A stretch of 64,000 bases of DNA, taken from the NCBI GenBank assembly GCA_037176885.1, contig JAWWNJ010000023.1, positions 1,922,001-1,986,000 on the forward strand, read 5' to 3'. Positions 46,990 to 57,760 of the stretch are shown in pieces. How positions within the stretch are numbered: the first letter of the stretch is position 1; each line of letters opens with the position of its first letter. Below the pieces are notes generated by a model that was not told the DNA's origin, made no database searches, and saw only the letters and a program-made list of their open reading frames with translations. Source of the DNA: Favolaschia claudopus. Taxonomy: Eukaryota > Basidiomycota > Agaricomycetes > Agaricales > Mycenaceae. Made by a program: the position numbers and the translations under genes.

Positions 46990-48109
46990 TTATGGTGCCA
47001 TTTGGATTAAGAGACTTCGATTGACGGGATCGAAGGAAACGCGGTGCGGTACACATCCGGGTAAGTGATGCTTGGTGATGCGTAAATCGTCAAGCATACA
47101 GCCACATTTCGATATGAAGGATTTCAATGCGGCGATACGGTCGGATTGATCAGGCCAGTCAAGGTAACCTACATAGAGTTCGAGGCGACGAAGAGAAGGG
47201 GTGACGAGTAATCGAATGAGACCCACACAAATGTCGCTGGAATATTCCAAGACCAAGGTTTCCAAATGTAACAACCGAACGTCAACACGTTGGTCCTTGG
47301 ACATTGGTTTTGACCATATTTTGAGGGTACAGGTGACGAGGGTCTGGGTTTGTCGGAGGATGGAGATGCAATCCCCGGGGTATATACTTCTCAGGGAGAG
47401 GCAGGTCAACTGCGACCAGGGGAGAATTAGGCTGGGTGTCCCATAATCGTCGGAACGACAGTGTGTAGAACGGGAAAGTCATGGAGACTGAAGGGGTTGC
47501 AGAGACCTGTATCGAGCAGGAATACCGACAGGGTCTGGAGGAGTGGGGATGGTCCATCCAATACTTGCAAGCGCTGGGGAGCTTGGAATCTCAGGTTTAG
47601 ATGCTCCCAGCGGGCACGGTGAGGATGAAGATCCGGAAGACGGAGAATAGATCTTGGTAGTCTGTCGCGCGAAGGGAGAGCGGCAAACAGCCAGACCTTT
47701 CTAGCCATGAACACGCCAATGACGTGGCCGCTTCCACAGATACGTCCCTCAAATCGATGGACCTCCACAGCGCAGGGGTGGTGAGGGCAATCTCTCGCCA
47801 CTGGCGGCAGATATGGGTTAGAATGGTGGGGGAATCTTCCCCGAGAAGCGGCGGGGGCTCTGGATAAGGCGGTAAGAAATCCAAGAAAATTTCCCCGACG
47901 ATTTCGTTCGGCAAAGTCAAGACTGGATATTTGTATGAATCTAGACGCTGCTGGGCGGGCTGCTTCTCCGCGTGTAGCGCTGAGATTGCGGCTGCAAGCG
48001 CCGATAGCTGCGCCTAACAGTGAGGTTCCGATATTTGAGCCTCGATCTCGAGAATTTGAGCATCGTTTTCGATTAGCAAAGCGCGATCCGATTCCAAGGA
48101 CTTCAGCAT
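46990..48109 (-). pseudogene. Coiled-coil/F-box protein gene with in-frame stop and frameshifts
   Basis: Typical agaricomycete F-box layout, an adaptor type for SCF ubiquitin ligases. It starts MLKSLESDRALLIENDAQIL (48109) with a coiled coil, then LDSYKYPVLTLPNEIVGEIF and HICRQWREIALTTPALWRSI (F-box), then LRR-like pieces: RWEHLNLRFQAPQRLQVL, LPWSQLTCLSLRSIYPGDC, LRRLELYVGYLD. An in-frame TAG (48016-48014) interrupts the coiled coil between EPHC and AQLSALAAAISAL. Successive conserved blocks lie in different frames: after TDY, around 47460 (HT to LSFRRLWD), and near 47435 (PNSP to LPWSQL). No single product can be made, so I call it a pseudogene; splicing does not explain shifts of one base. 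Confidence 0.75.
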
Positions 48110-48859
48110 GACAAGGAGCAGGCTGAATCGGGGGGATAAGGAGCAGAGGAAGAGGAAGCACTAGGCCGTTGGTGTGAGGTAGACTCAGGCTCGTTGCCAG
48201 CTCAGGAAAGCCGGCAGAGAGTAGCGCACGGATGTACCGTATCGTACACAGCGCCTAGCCGTCGCGGCGGCGCGCGTTTGATCCGTATTACCTGGACCGT
48301 TTGAGTGGCACAGCCACTGACGTCTTTCTTTCCGCTCGCGCACCTCGTCGACAGCGTCAAGCGCGTCCTGCTCGTCTCTTCCTCAGCGGAAAGACCCATC
48401 TTTTTTCGCCCCTCCCTCCCGTCCCTTTTCTTGGAGCTTACGCTCAGGTTGCTCCGGGGTCACTCAGTGCGCTTGGATTTTTCCTGCTGCGTCCGGGTTT
48501 GGCCGGTCCCGCGTTTCGACGTTGTTCGTTCAAATTACTCGATTCTGGTTGTCCATAATTTGTCTACCCTTTCTCAATTGCTCAGCTTCCAGTAATCGAC
48601 GTGAAGGTCGACCTCCTGCCCTCTAATAGCCCTTCTTCTCCGGAATCCGGCTATATATATTGAATTGCTGTTGCGCTGTGGATATAAATGTGGTGTTGAG
48701 ATTGGCGCGCGTGGTGAATTCACAGTGGGGCTGGTACATAAGGAAATCTTCCTGGCCAGGGGCGCCTGAATTTTGTTCTATCCCACATCGTAAACCGACA
48801 GTCTCATAACTTACACCGAGGCGCTCAGAGGACTCACAATCACTGGAGATCGGCTCGTG
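48110..48859. other. Divergent intergenic region
   Basis: This stretch lies between the F-box pseudogene and the membrane protein gene. No gene or repeat is recognised. Confidence 0.4.
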
Positions 48860-50206
48860 ATGCCTCTCAAGCTTTCTCATGTCTTACGGCCATTGTGAGT
48901 CTTGATCCTCTCGACAGGGTACATGGAATCACATCAGGCTCAAACCGAAACTTTAGACTGCCTGAAACTTTTCGTGGCGCTGCCCTCGCGACCATGGTGG
49001 CGGCCACTGTGATATGGCTGAGCTTGGGTCGACTGCTCGACGGCCGGAGCATCTTCAGTTCTTCGCAAATATTCGGTCTCCAGAAAACACTACTTTCCCG
49101 AGTTACGAATAACACGCCAATATCTGGATTCTACGGGCCAGGGGCATGGTGGGCATTTCTCATCACGCTCGGAATGACCCATGGACATTCTATCATGGCT
49201 ATAATGAAGACCGGACACCTCTCATCTGAATGGGACTACGATCTCATTGGTGCCTCTTCGTACACTGTGGCCGCAGCCATTGATCTGATCTCCAAATCCA
49301 AAGCCATCGCAGACCTCGGGGATGAAGCTAGCAACTCGACAATGATACCTGCCCTCGTTTGCGCCGAACGGGTCGTGTGGATGGGTACAGGGTCGTCCCT
49401 TTTCACTCTAGCGGTTGCCCTGTTCTACCGCCCTTACCGCTTTCACACCATCGGTATCGCCGCCATGCCGACTCTTTTTGCTATCATTGTCTCTGCTTAT
49501 TGCCTGCGAGCTCATCGAGCCATCGCTTCCACGGAACAAGTCGTCTGGTGTCCACATCCACCCCGACCCGAGGAGCCTTCAGAGGGACGGGTGATTTTCC
49601 CCGCCTATGTCGACTTCGCCGCTGAATTGTGGCAGCCGTTTTCATTGGCCCCTAGGGCGTTATATTGCTCGTGGCAATATTGGGCGCTCGAGTTCGCCGT
49701 CGCTGGCGCTTGTGTGCTACTATTTTTCATCGGCCGCCTGTGGTTCGTGCGTAGTGCCCGCCGTGCACTATTGGGGGCCATTGGATTGGGATTCATGGCG
49801 GCTGTCGTCATCTCGCTGCTGCCAGCCCTTCTCGGGACTTTTATGCTGTTCATGCTCGCCTCTCTTTGGGTTTTCCCCTGGGTCATTTTGTGGTTGGTGA
49901 TCTACCCACTCGGGTTCTTCCCGCAGCTCAGCTTTTTTCCTCCGACCCGAATCTCTGTGCTGGAACTGGATCAACTAGCGGCCCTCGCCGCCGTTTTTAG
50001 CCGTCGCAGCAATTCGTGCTTGGCGCGTGGTTTCCGGGGTCATACGTCGGCGCGTGCGCAACGTGGATTCTGTAGACCCAGACCAGCTTCCTGCTGACCC
50101 GGAGCCAGGAGAAAATCCTGAACTAACTGGCAGACTACAATATTTAGCAGAGCGATGCGAGTACTACGGTATCTCTGTGCTCGAGCGAGTGGCAACGAAT
50201 TTGTGA
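48860..50206 (+). CDS. Unrecognised multi-pass membrane protein
   Basis: Family not recognised. One long frame contains about seven hydrophobic segments, including GAALATMVAATVIWLSLG, GPGAWWAFLITLGMTHGHSI, GSSLFTLAVALFY, FHTIGIAAMPTLFAIIVSAY, FAVAGACVLLFFIGRLWF and a long pair near LLPALLGTFMLFMLASLWVF. The start is uncertain. The frame is open from 48895, but that codon is GTG and looks like a splice donor (gtgagt) after ATG at 48860; the first internal ATG is near 48992. At a T5 run (49993-49997) the natural continuation shifts frame: AVAAIRAWRVVSGVIRRRVR and an acidic tail ending ERVATNL with TGA at 50204. Without the shift the frame stops at 50097 with an unrelated basic tail. Confidence 0.6.
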
Positions 50207-51815
50207 TCTTTGTCTAGGACCGCCTTAGAATGTAATTGTCGTTGGATTTTGATTGCATGTAGACTCTCCGACGAGCCTGAATTGCAGTCAACAAATTCTT
50301 GCTAATTTTCGAAACTTCTTCAACAGATATTGGATAAAATCTCCCAACTTGAATACGTTCTTCGACCTCTTTCTGAATCTCGGCTTATACGAGACCTGGG
50401 TAACCACGATCCTCACCAAAATACCTCTGCCTTTGAATCGCAGCAAAATCGGGCTAGATACTTATGCTGTGGGTGGATACAAGGTGGATACCTCGGGATA
50501 GCTCGATTACGTCAAGATATCGCCTAATCGGGTTGTTCCGCGATGTGTATCACTGCCGCCAGCCTTTCGTGTTCAAACCTTCACAGTTCCGCGCAGTTCA
50601 GCGGCCGGAATTTGAAGACAGTCAGAGGATGGAAAAACCAGAGCTCCATTAGGATGTACTTGAAGAAAATTTAGTGTTTTGGTGTCAACACGAAGCCGGG
50701 AATATACTAACTAAACTTTGGCTAAACTGCATTCAACTGCAGGATCCTGTATGTATCAGGGGCAGAGAGTAACTTGTAGTATCTAATGAATGTCTCGATT
50801 CAAATAAGATTTAGATTCCGACACGGATTTTGGGACGTTTGGTGCTCCCCGAGATGACCGAGATACTCATTTTTCGCTGATTTTATTCTCCAAGGTTAAG
50901 ATCAAGCTTGCTTTGCAGGATGAATGTCCAATAAAAATGGCAGACAAATGTAAGACTTTCATAGCGAGAGGTATTTACCACAAATGAGTCGCAAGTGCAT
51001 GCGCAGCCAATTGATGTTGAGCTCGAGAGTCGAGACTCGGCTCAGCCTGGCTGGAGGATATTACAAGACAGAAATTACGGTGACAGAGGAGTTTAGCAGG
51101 TATAACAGTCGCTAACAGAGAAGAAAAGTGCAGGTCATTCATTGCATCTTCAGAGGAACTCAACAAGAAGTTAACTTGAAGTTGAAATACTACACACGAA
51201 GCCTTTGACCTGTTTTAAACTCGTAAATGGCCAGATTTTTACGAGAAATGATTTGCTGAGCTTGCACCTGAAGATAATTGTCTGAAAACTGGCGCGAGGC
51301 ACCCCTTTTGATAGTTGAACAAGCTAAGTTTGCGCCATAACACTTTGTGTTTGCTTGCCATCAGGAATGACATGCCGGCCGCGGAAAAAACCAATTGGGG
51401 CCAGAGGTATCCAGATCAACCACGCGACCGGACCCGGTCAACAGCTCATACCCGGTGGATAGAGCTCAAAACGGCAGTTTCACACGAATATCTGCTCTTT
51501 ACGTGGCCAACGGGCCAAATAACACATTGCGCGCCGCAGGCGCCGGAAAAAAAATTGCAAAATTGAACATTTTCATACACTGAGAACAACCACCAAATGC
51601 CCCGAGTTTGAACCAGAAGAACCTGCGAGATTCTCTCTTTTCTCTTCTCTCCTTCCCCTCCTTCTTTCCTTTTTTGGGAATTAATATTTTTTTCTCTCCA
51701 CACCCACAGCATAGGTAGCTAGCCCAAAATCGCAGACGAAAACTTCAGTTCCGGAGAACAAAGTAAACGCCGGCGATCAAGCCACGGCCTGGCCGCTTCC
51801 TCGACGTCGTCAACG
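50207..51815. other. Intergenic region upstream of ROT1
   Basis: About 1.6 kb with only short, motif-free reading frames. A pyrimidine-rich stretch (about 51630-51700, tctcttttctcttctctcc) lies before the ROT1 start and may mark its transcription start region. Confidence 0.45.
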
Positions 51816-52666
51816 ATGCTGCCTCTGAATCTCTTCGTCGTACTCGCCTGGATCTGCCTTACCTTCGCACAAGACCCAAGTCTTGTTGGAACATGGTCTT
51901 CGGGCACTCAGAAAGTGGTTCCTGGTCCTGTACGTCGGCATCGCGCGCTGGCTGTTTCGCGCCCCTGAGACCGATTCCCCTTCAGGGATTCGCAGACCCC
52001 GCTCAAGAGACTTTCACTTATCCTAGGACAAGTGGTGTTGGCTACTCCTTGTACGTTTTGAGCAGTGGGAATCAATTTATGCTCATGGGTTGTAGCTCTG
52101 ACGATGGATGGTACGAGCTTGCGCGCTTCAGATATGTGGCGAACTGTGCGTCTTTGTATTTTCAAAGTCAATTTCCAAGGTCAATGTGATGATATCGTGC
52201 AGCTTCGCACCCTGAATGCATTATCGCCACTGTAATCTGGGCACACGGAACCTATCAACTCTCCGGCAATGGAAGCCTTACCCTCACACCTGCTGGCGAT
52301 GGCTACCAACAAGTACAGGCCCCCTGCACCGGCAAATCCAACTCGGATTCCGACCAGTCCAATTTCGTCCAGAACTACAACACGACAGAGGTTTACTCCT
52401 CTTACCGCATCTACAACGATGTCACATTTGGTCCCAAGCTGCATCTTTTCGAGTTCGATGGGAGACCAGTGGCGCCGTTGTTCAGAGTGTCGGAGCAACC
52501 GACGATGCTGCCCAAGGAGAAGTTGAGGAACATAGAGGTTCAGGTGGTGACGACGACACGCGACGGGCTTGTCACGGTGGAGACATTAATGTCGAAGCGC
52601 AGTAACAGCGCTAGTGACGGCGTCCGTCATGCCGCTCAGCGTCGGGCATGGTGGCCCGTGTGGTAA
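51816..52666 (+). CDS. ROT1: ROT1-like ER protein (cell-wall glucan/glycoprotein maturation)
   Basis: ROT1 is an ER chaperone-like protein needed for beta-1,6-glucan synthesis and normal N-/O-glycosylation in yeast. Start MLPLNLFVVLAWICLTFAQD is a signal peptide. The family's diagnostic pattern follows: LVGTWSSGTQKVVPGP, GFADPAQETFTYPRTSGVGY, SDDGWYELARFRYVAN, then HPECIIATVIWAHGTYQLSG, NGSLTLTPAGDGYQQ, NTTEVYSSYRIYND and KLHLFEFDGRPVAPLFRVSE, QPTMLPKEKL. Exons are 51816-51929, 51986-52050, 52096-52145 and 52203-52666, all in frame. The C-terminus (RRAWWPVW) shows no long hydrophobic tail, so the usual C-terminal membrane anchor of yeast ROT1 is not evident. Single copy and intact. Confidence 0.9.
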
Positions 52667-53001
52667 ATTCGACATTCCGCACAACTATCACAGACTTTTA
52701 GATTCGTACAAATACTATATCGCGGTATATTCTATGAACTTTTAATCAATTGTCAAATTGAATATACACATGAAAACAGGCGGATCGGAGAAGATGAACA
52801 GCGAGGCAACCTGAACATCATTTTCACTCTGCGACCGTTTGGGTTCACTGTGAACACAGTCTCCGAACATTGGAATGCGGAGGAGCAGTCACGTTCCTTC
52901 CTTCCGGTACCGGCGCTTGACCGGCGCGGTCTCTCTTGCCCGGAACCTTCACCTGTTGTAGGGCTCTCCACTTGGTACCATCTTTCTCACTGAAGTATAC
53001 A

Positions 53002-54758
53002 TGGTCTCTCCCTCTCCCACTTTCTCTGCCGATCAAGCGGCCTCAATAAACAAGATTCTGGTTCGTAGTTATTTACTCGGACGTGGGAGAGTCAAAGCTT
53101 CACACTCAGTACTGTGCCCTCTCTCAGTCTGACGCCGTAGAAAGCGGCACGACCGGAGCTGTATTCTTCGGAGTCACAACTACGGAGGGACCAATCTACC
53201 TACACGCCACAGGACCAAAGAGCATCGACGACCCAGACAGCGGCGACACCGACGAAGATGCAGTATTCTGGCTATGCAGCCAGACCAAGCTCATTGCCAC
53301 CGAATGTCGCATCCTTCTGTATCCAGACCTAGCACTGAGATGACTCTTTTGTTGCTTAGATTGCTGCGCTCCAGCTCATCGAACACGGGAAGATCGCCCT
53401 CGATACACCTGTCGAAACGGTGCTCCCTGAGCTCGCCAATCCGATGGTTATCACCGCGTATGACGAAGAGGGCCGCCCGAAGGATGTTGTTCCTGCTCGA
53501 AACAAGATCCTTTTTGGGCAATTGTTGAATCACACCAGTGGCTTGTCGTATGGGCTTGATGGCGCGTTGCCGCCCACGGGTGAGCGACAGGAATGATTTT
53601 TTCTAGTCGCCTGACTGAAGATTAATTCAAAGCGTTGGGTAAGGTGTACTCACACAGCTACAAAGACGGAGGTGTGTCGACTTTCTTCGAACTGCTTAAG
53701 GTCAGTGCTGTGTCATTTCTGGATGTTCGCAGGATATCGTTGTATTGAGTTTTGTCTGCAGGGCTCTTTCCCCGGCGTCCCTATCAGGTTCGAGCCAGGA
53801 ACCAATTGTACGTGTTCCACCAATACCGAGCCACAGTTTTCAAGTTTACCTGTATTATCCCAGTCGCATACGGCTTCAGCACGGATTGCGCAGGTTTTGT
53901 CGTCGAGCGCATCACAGGCCAATCACTGGAGCAATATTTGTGAGTTTAATTTTCGAACGAAAAAAAAAATTCAACTTGAACTGCATCATCTTGAAAATTC
54001 CAGCCAAGACCACATCGCCGAACCTCTGGGCATTAAATCGATGTCCTTCTACCTCACACCAGACCTGAAAAATCGTCTCCTTCCTCTTTTGCAGCGGAAT
54101 AGTGAGAGCGGGAAGGTTGAGAAGCGGAACGGACCTCCGCCATTTGATCAGGATCCTGCTCATGGTTCGTCCGTCTGCTCGGTCTTGTTGTGCCTAAAAT
54201 TCAACTCCGTCTGCAGTGCGGGTACATCTAGCCGGCGTCGGGATGTACGCCTCACAGAAGGACTATCTGACACTCTTGCGCCATCTCCTTCAAATTCAAA
54301 GTGAACCATCTAGCATCAGTCTTGAAACATACTTACTCAAATTCATCCCAGGCGCCACCGCAACTAATCCTTTACTTTCGGCCGCATCTTTGAACAGCAT
54401 GTTCGAACATACCCTCCCACCCGCCGGTGTTGAAACACTGATCAAAGTCGTCTCGTCTTTGGACCCAGACCGGGCACCTGAGGAAGGGAGGCAGTATGGA
54501 TACGGATTGCTTGTGAATACAGTGGATGGCCGTAACAAGCGCAGGGCCGGCTCCGGAGCTTGTAAGTGAACCTTATTTGCTGAGTACAAGAGTCTGATCT
54601 CTCCCGCAGGGGGCGGCTGGGCATCGACAAGCTATTTCATGGATCCGATTACGGGTATTGCGGCAGTTTTTGGAATGCAGGTGGCACCGACTGATAGCGC
54701 TCATGAGCGGATTCTTGAAGTACTTGAGCGCGAGGTTTATCAGGCGCTCTCCAGCTAG
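53002..54758 (+). CDS. Beta-lactamase-fold serine hydrolase (PF00144-type), tandem copy I
   Basis: First of three tandem paralogues. Exon 1 starts MVSPSPTFSADQAASINKIL; exon 2 has GTTGAVFFGVTTTEGPIYLH and DAVFWLCSQTKLIAT, where S-Q-T-K is the SxxK catalytic motif. Next come IAALQLIEHGKIALDTPVET, VLPELANP, FGQLLNHTSGLSYGLDG, VAYGFSTDCAGFVVERITGQ (YxN-like region), EPLGIKSMSFYLTP and GGGWASTSYFMDPITGIAAV. TAG is at 54756. The intron after LIAT should begin at 53302, where paralogue II has gtacgt, but the sequence is gaatgt: GT is replaced by GA. The next possible donor would put the following exon out of frame. The copy may therefore be impaired. No signal peptide. The substrate is unknown. Confidence 0.85.
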
Positions 54759-55634
54759 CACACTAGAAGACGAGTACCTCTGTATGTCCTAGCTGTGAAC
54801 TGATCTTGTGAATTCCAGTCCAGATCTCAACCGGTCCGCATTCGGTCTCGGACTTACTTCCTGTATTCGGGTCCCCAGTTGGTCCCAGACTTTTCGGAAG
54901 CGAGGTCGCAACCAAAGTTCAACTGATCACGTGATGTTGGTTCGATTTCCCGACAACGGTGTGCCAGCGCCGTTCTCGAGGGACAACGGGATAAATTTAA
55001 AAGCAGTTTCTGAGTTGATTTGCTACATTCCGTGCTGGAACAATGCGTCATTACGCGGCGCTATGTAAGCAGCCAATTGGCGTCACTGAAGTTGAACCGT
55101 GGGAGTTCCAGGTAAAGATTTTGTGTTGAGGCGCAAAAGAGGTTTCGTCAAGGTTTCGTTCAATCCTGAACGAGCTTCGGAGAGAATATGTGCACAAAGC
55201 ATCATTCAAACATGTTATCAAGCAAAACTGCAGAAAAGTTACGAAATTGAACCAATATATATCAACTGTTTCTTTCTGCGGCGTTCAAGTTGACGTATTG
55301 ATATCAGCGCAATAAGTAGCGAGTTTTCCTGGCGGCGTCAGGGATGTGTTGAGCCTTGCCGACCTTGGGCTGATATCAGCGCAATAATTAGTGAGCGCTC
55401 CTGCTCTAACATGTCTCAAACATATTAATTGTATTTTGTAGAGAAACATGTTCTTTGTATCCTTGATATCGGGGTAGTAGCTCAGATACCGAGTAGATTC
55501 GACGGAAGAGGATTACACTGTCTCAAGCAATTGACCACGGATTCGGGCATTTCTAAGTCAGGTACTGCGTCATGGCATATAAAAACGCTAATGTGATTGG
55601 AACGCACTGTTTCATGATTTTTCTACACTTCATG
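54759..55634. other. Intergenic region with a 16-nt direct repeat
   Basis: No gene recognised. The 16-mer tgatatcagcgcaata occurs at 55299-55314 and 55371-55386, both followed by a taag/taat-tag-gag-like sequence. A 13-mer ttgaaccgtggga at 55092-55104 recurs at 56671-56683 and 57020-57032. Confidence 0.5.
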
Positions 55635-56308
55635 TCAGGCTCTGAAGCTTGTGGTAACCTGATAAAGCATGATAGCATGCGCTTTCATCGCTTTCACTCG
55701 CTCAATCTCTGCGCGAAGAGCTAGAGTCTGGGTTGTGGTGAGATCTAGGGGGAAAGCCTCCAAGATGACTGCCATCTCCATCATACAGCGGTCTAAACAC
55801 TTCACAAAAGTCTGCAGCTTCTCTCTGCAGTCATTTTGCGATTCTCTCAATTGGCTCAGGGTTTGGGCTACCTGGGTCCTGCGCTGGATCTCCTTCTCGA
55901 TTGCGTTCGAGTCCTCGTTTGCCTGTTTGTTCTCAGGCTGATGCTCTGCGCTGTGGCCCGTTTTGCCCGGCAAGTGCGATTCAGAGATCTTCTCATGATC
56001 ATGGGTGCATGTTTCTCTGCTTTCAGACATGGTCCCATCGCAGATTTGACCATTGGCGCAGCCAGCGCACTTCAAGAGGAAGATCATGATGATTTAGATC
56101 CAGTATAAAACGGAGTCAGCTTCAGATGACCTACCCAGGCCGAAGATTCTTTATCGTCCGTATTCCTGGTAGACTCAGAATTCGTTCCTTCCCAGTTCGC
56201 CGTCAATGGTCCAACTTGGCGGTTGTGTTTAGATTGCTCCGGCTCGGAGTCCTGCGCCGCTGGCATTCCATCTGCTAGATTATGCGACGAGCCGATGGTA
56301 GGAGACAT
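55635..56308 (-). CDS. Hypothetical coiled-coil protein
   Basis: Not recognised. Exon 1 starts at 56308 (MSPTIGSSHNLADGMPAAQD) and ends TDDKESSAW. A 65-nt intron (gtaggt to ttgaag) joins in phase 0 to an exon with CAGCANGQICDGTMSES. The C-terminal half is charged and helical: AIEKEIQRRTQVAQTLSQLR, REKLQTFVKCLDRCMMEMAV and LRAEIERVKAMKAHAIMLYQ, consistent with a coiled coil. It stops at 55635. It lies within the hydrolase array on the opposite strand. Small cytosolic or nuclear protein of unknown role. Confidence 0.55.
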
Positions 56309-57760
56309 GCGTGTAAAGTTATGCCAAGTGACGAAGAATGTGGTGTGGCAGAAGAAGAAAATTTTATCAACGACTCAACCAAATAACATCATACGGGCCG
56401 GCAGGCTCGGCATCTCCGACGAATCTCTCAAGTTTCACTGCTGTTCATTCTAATCGGAACCGATTCGAATCTCTGCGACAACATGTACCGCCTGGCACAC
56501 TGGTAAAGGGTCGGATTTTCCTGTTGAACGACTCGGAGTTATTTTGACCTCGCTAATTACGACTGCGCCAGGCTCGACATCCTTAGAGAAAATGACGGCG
56601 CGTTTAGAGAAAGAATATCCTGAACTTGAAAGAATTGGGAAATGTTGAGTAATCCCGATGCCGAGTAAAATTGAACCGTGGGATATTTTCTTCCCGGCAG
56701 ATCGGTATTCAGCTGGACAGTGCAAAGCCTTGTCAAAGCCATTGGTTAGATCTTCTAAAGCCACAGAGATATCCTGAAATTTGAACCTCATGATTCCGAC
56801 GCTGAGTCTATGCTCTCAGTGCTGGAGCTGCTCATGAATTAGTCGAAAGGTACGGTTCTGCTCTCCCTCTGATTCTTCGTTGTTGTGGAAACATACTACA
56901 TTCGCTTGTTTCTGACAGGATTGACCTAATATTAACAAGTTAGATCGTTTCTCTATTTCGACCTGGACAAAATCTTACTCCACGATAGGCACCAAGGTGT
57001 GCGATACTCAGAATCGCAGTTGAACCGTGGGAATCTGCCGCGATCGATTTTGATCGGTGATCCTGGTTTGCCGCTCTGGATCCGAGCCCACGTTGACCGT
57101 CGACACAGCCAAGTTTCACTGTTTGCGAGCGTCTTTGCTGCTGGACTGTTCTAATGTTCAACGTTCAACGTTCAACTCCAGCAACCAAATGACAAGCTGC
57201 TTGCTTCTCTGAGCCGTGGGGCACAAACTGAAGCTTGCCGTGGGTGCCCCCAAATAAAACGTTCAGTGGCGGCCCCCCAGCCACCACTCAGCGGCATACT
57301 TAAGATCTGAGCAGCGACGCACTACAAGCTAGCGACATGGATAAGACTCAGGATAATATATTTCAGCTAGGTCCCCTTTCGGAACGTGCTGATTTGTAAC
57401 GACAGTACTACCGGCCTCTAATAAATAGTACTACCATTACGTTGCTATCCACTTGCCTCTGACGATTGAGCCGCTTTTAAGGCTGTCTATCTCGGGCCCG
57501 CCAACAGCAACTTAATTATAAAGTGAGAACTGTTCACGGCAATATTACCTGCTCGTTAAAACCCATTCGGCCACACAATCGGCTCCGTACGTTGTCGTTC
57601 ATGATCATTCCAGTACTTGAAATCAGCCAGGTGACCACTGGCTGTTGTATTGCTCCGCCTGGATTACTCACGTACCCATGATCAGACCAGCGCGGTACCG
57701 ACGCGAGGGCTTGAATAGTAGCCAGTTTCTCCCCCTCAACAACCTTCACAATAATAAGTA
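56309..57760. other. Intergenic region before hydrolase copy II
   Basis: About 1.45 kb. A 113-codon minus-strand frame (56791-56450) reads MRFKFQDISVALEDLTNGFD with no recognised motif and little support. Two of the three copies of ttgaaccgtggga lie here (56671 and 57020). Nothing else is evident. Confidence 0.4.

Noticed and set aside
47200..47446. Plus-strand open frames over the F-box locus
   Set aside because: The minus strand carries recognisable F-box/LRR blocks; the plus frames are shadows.
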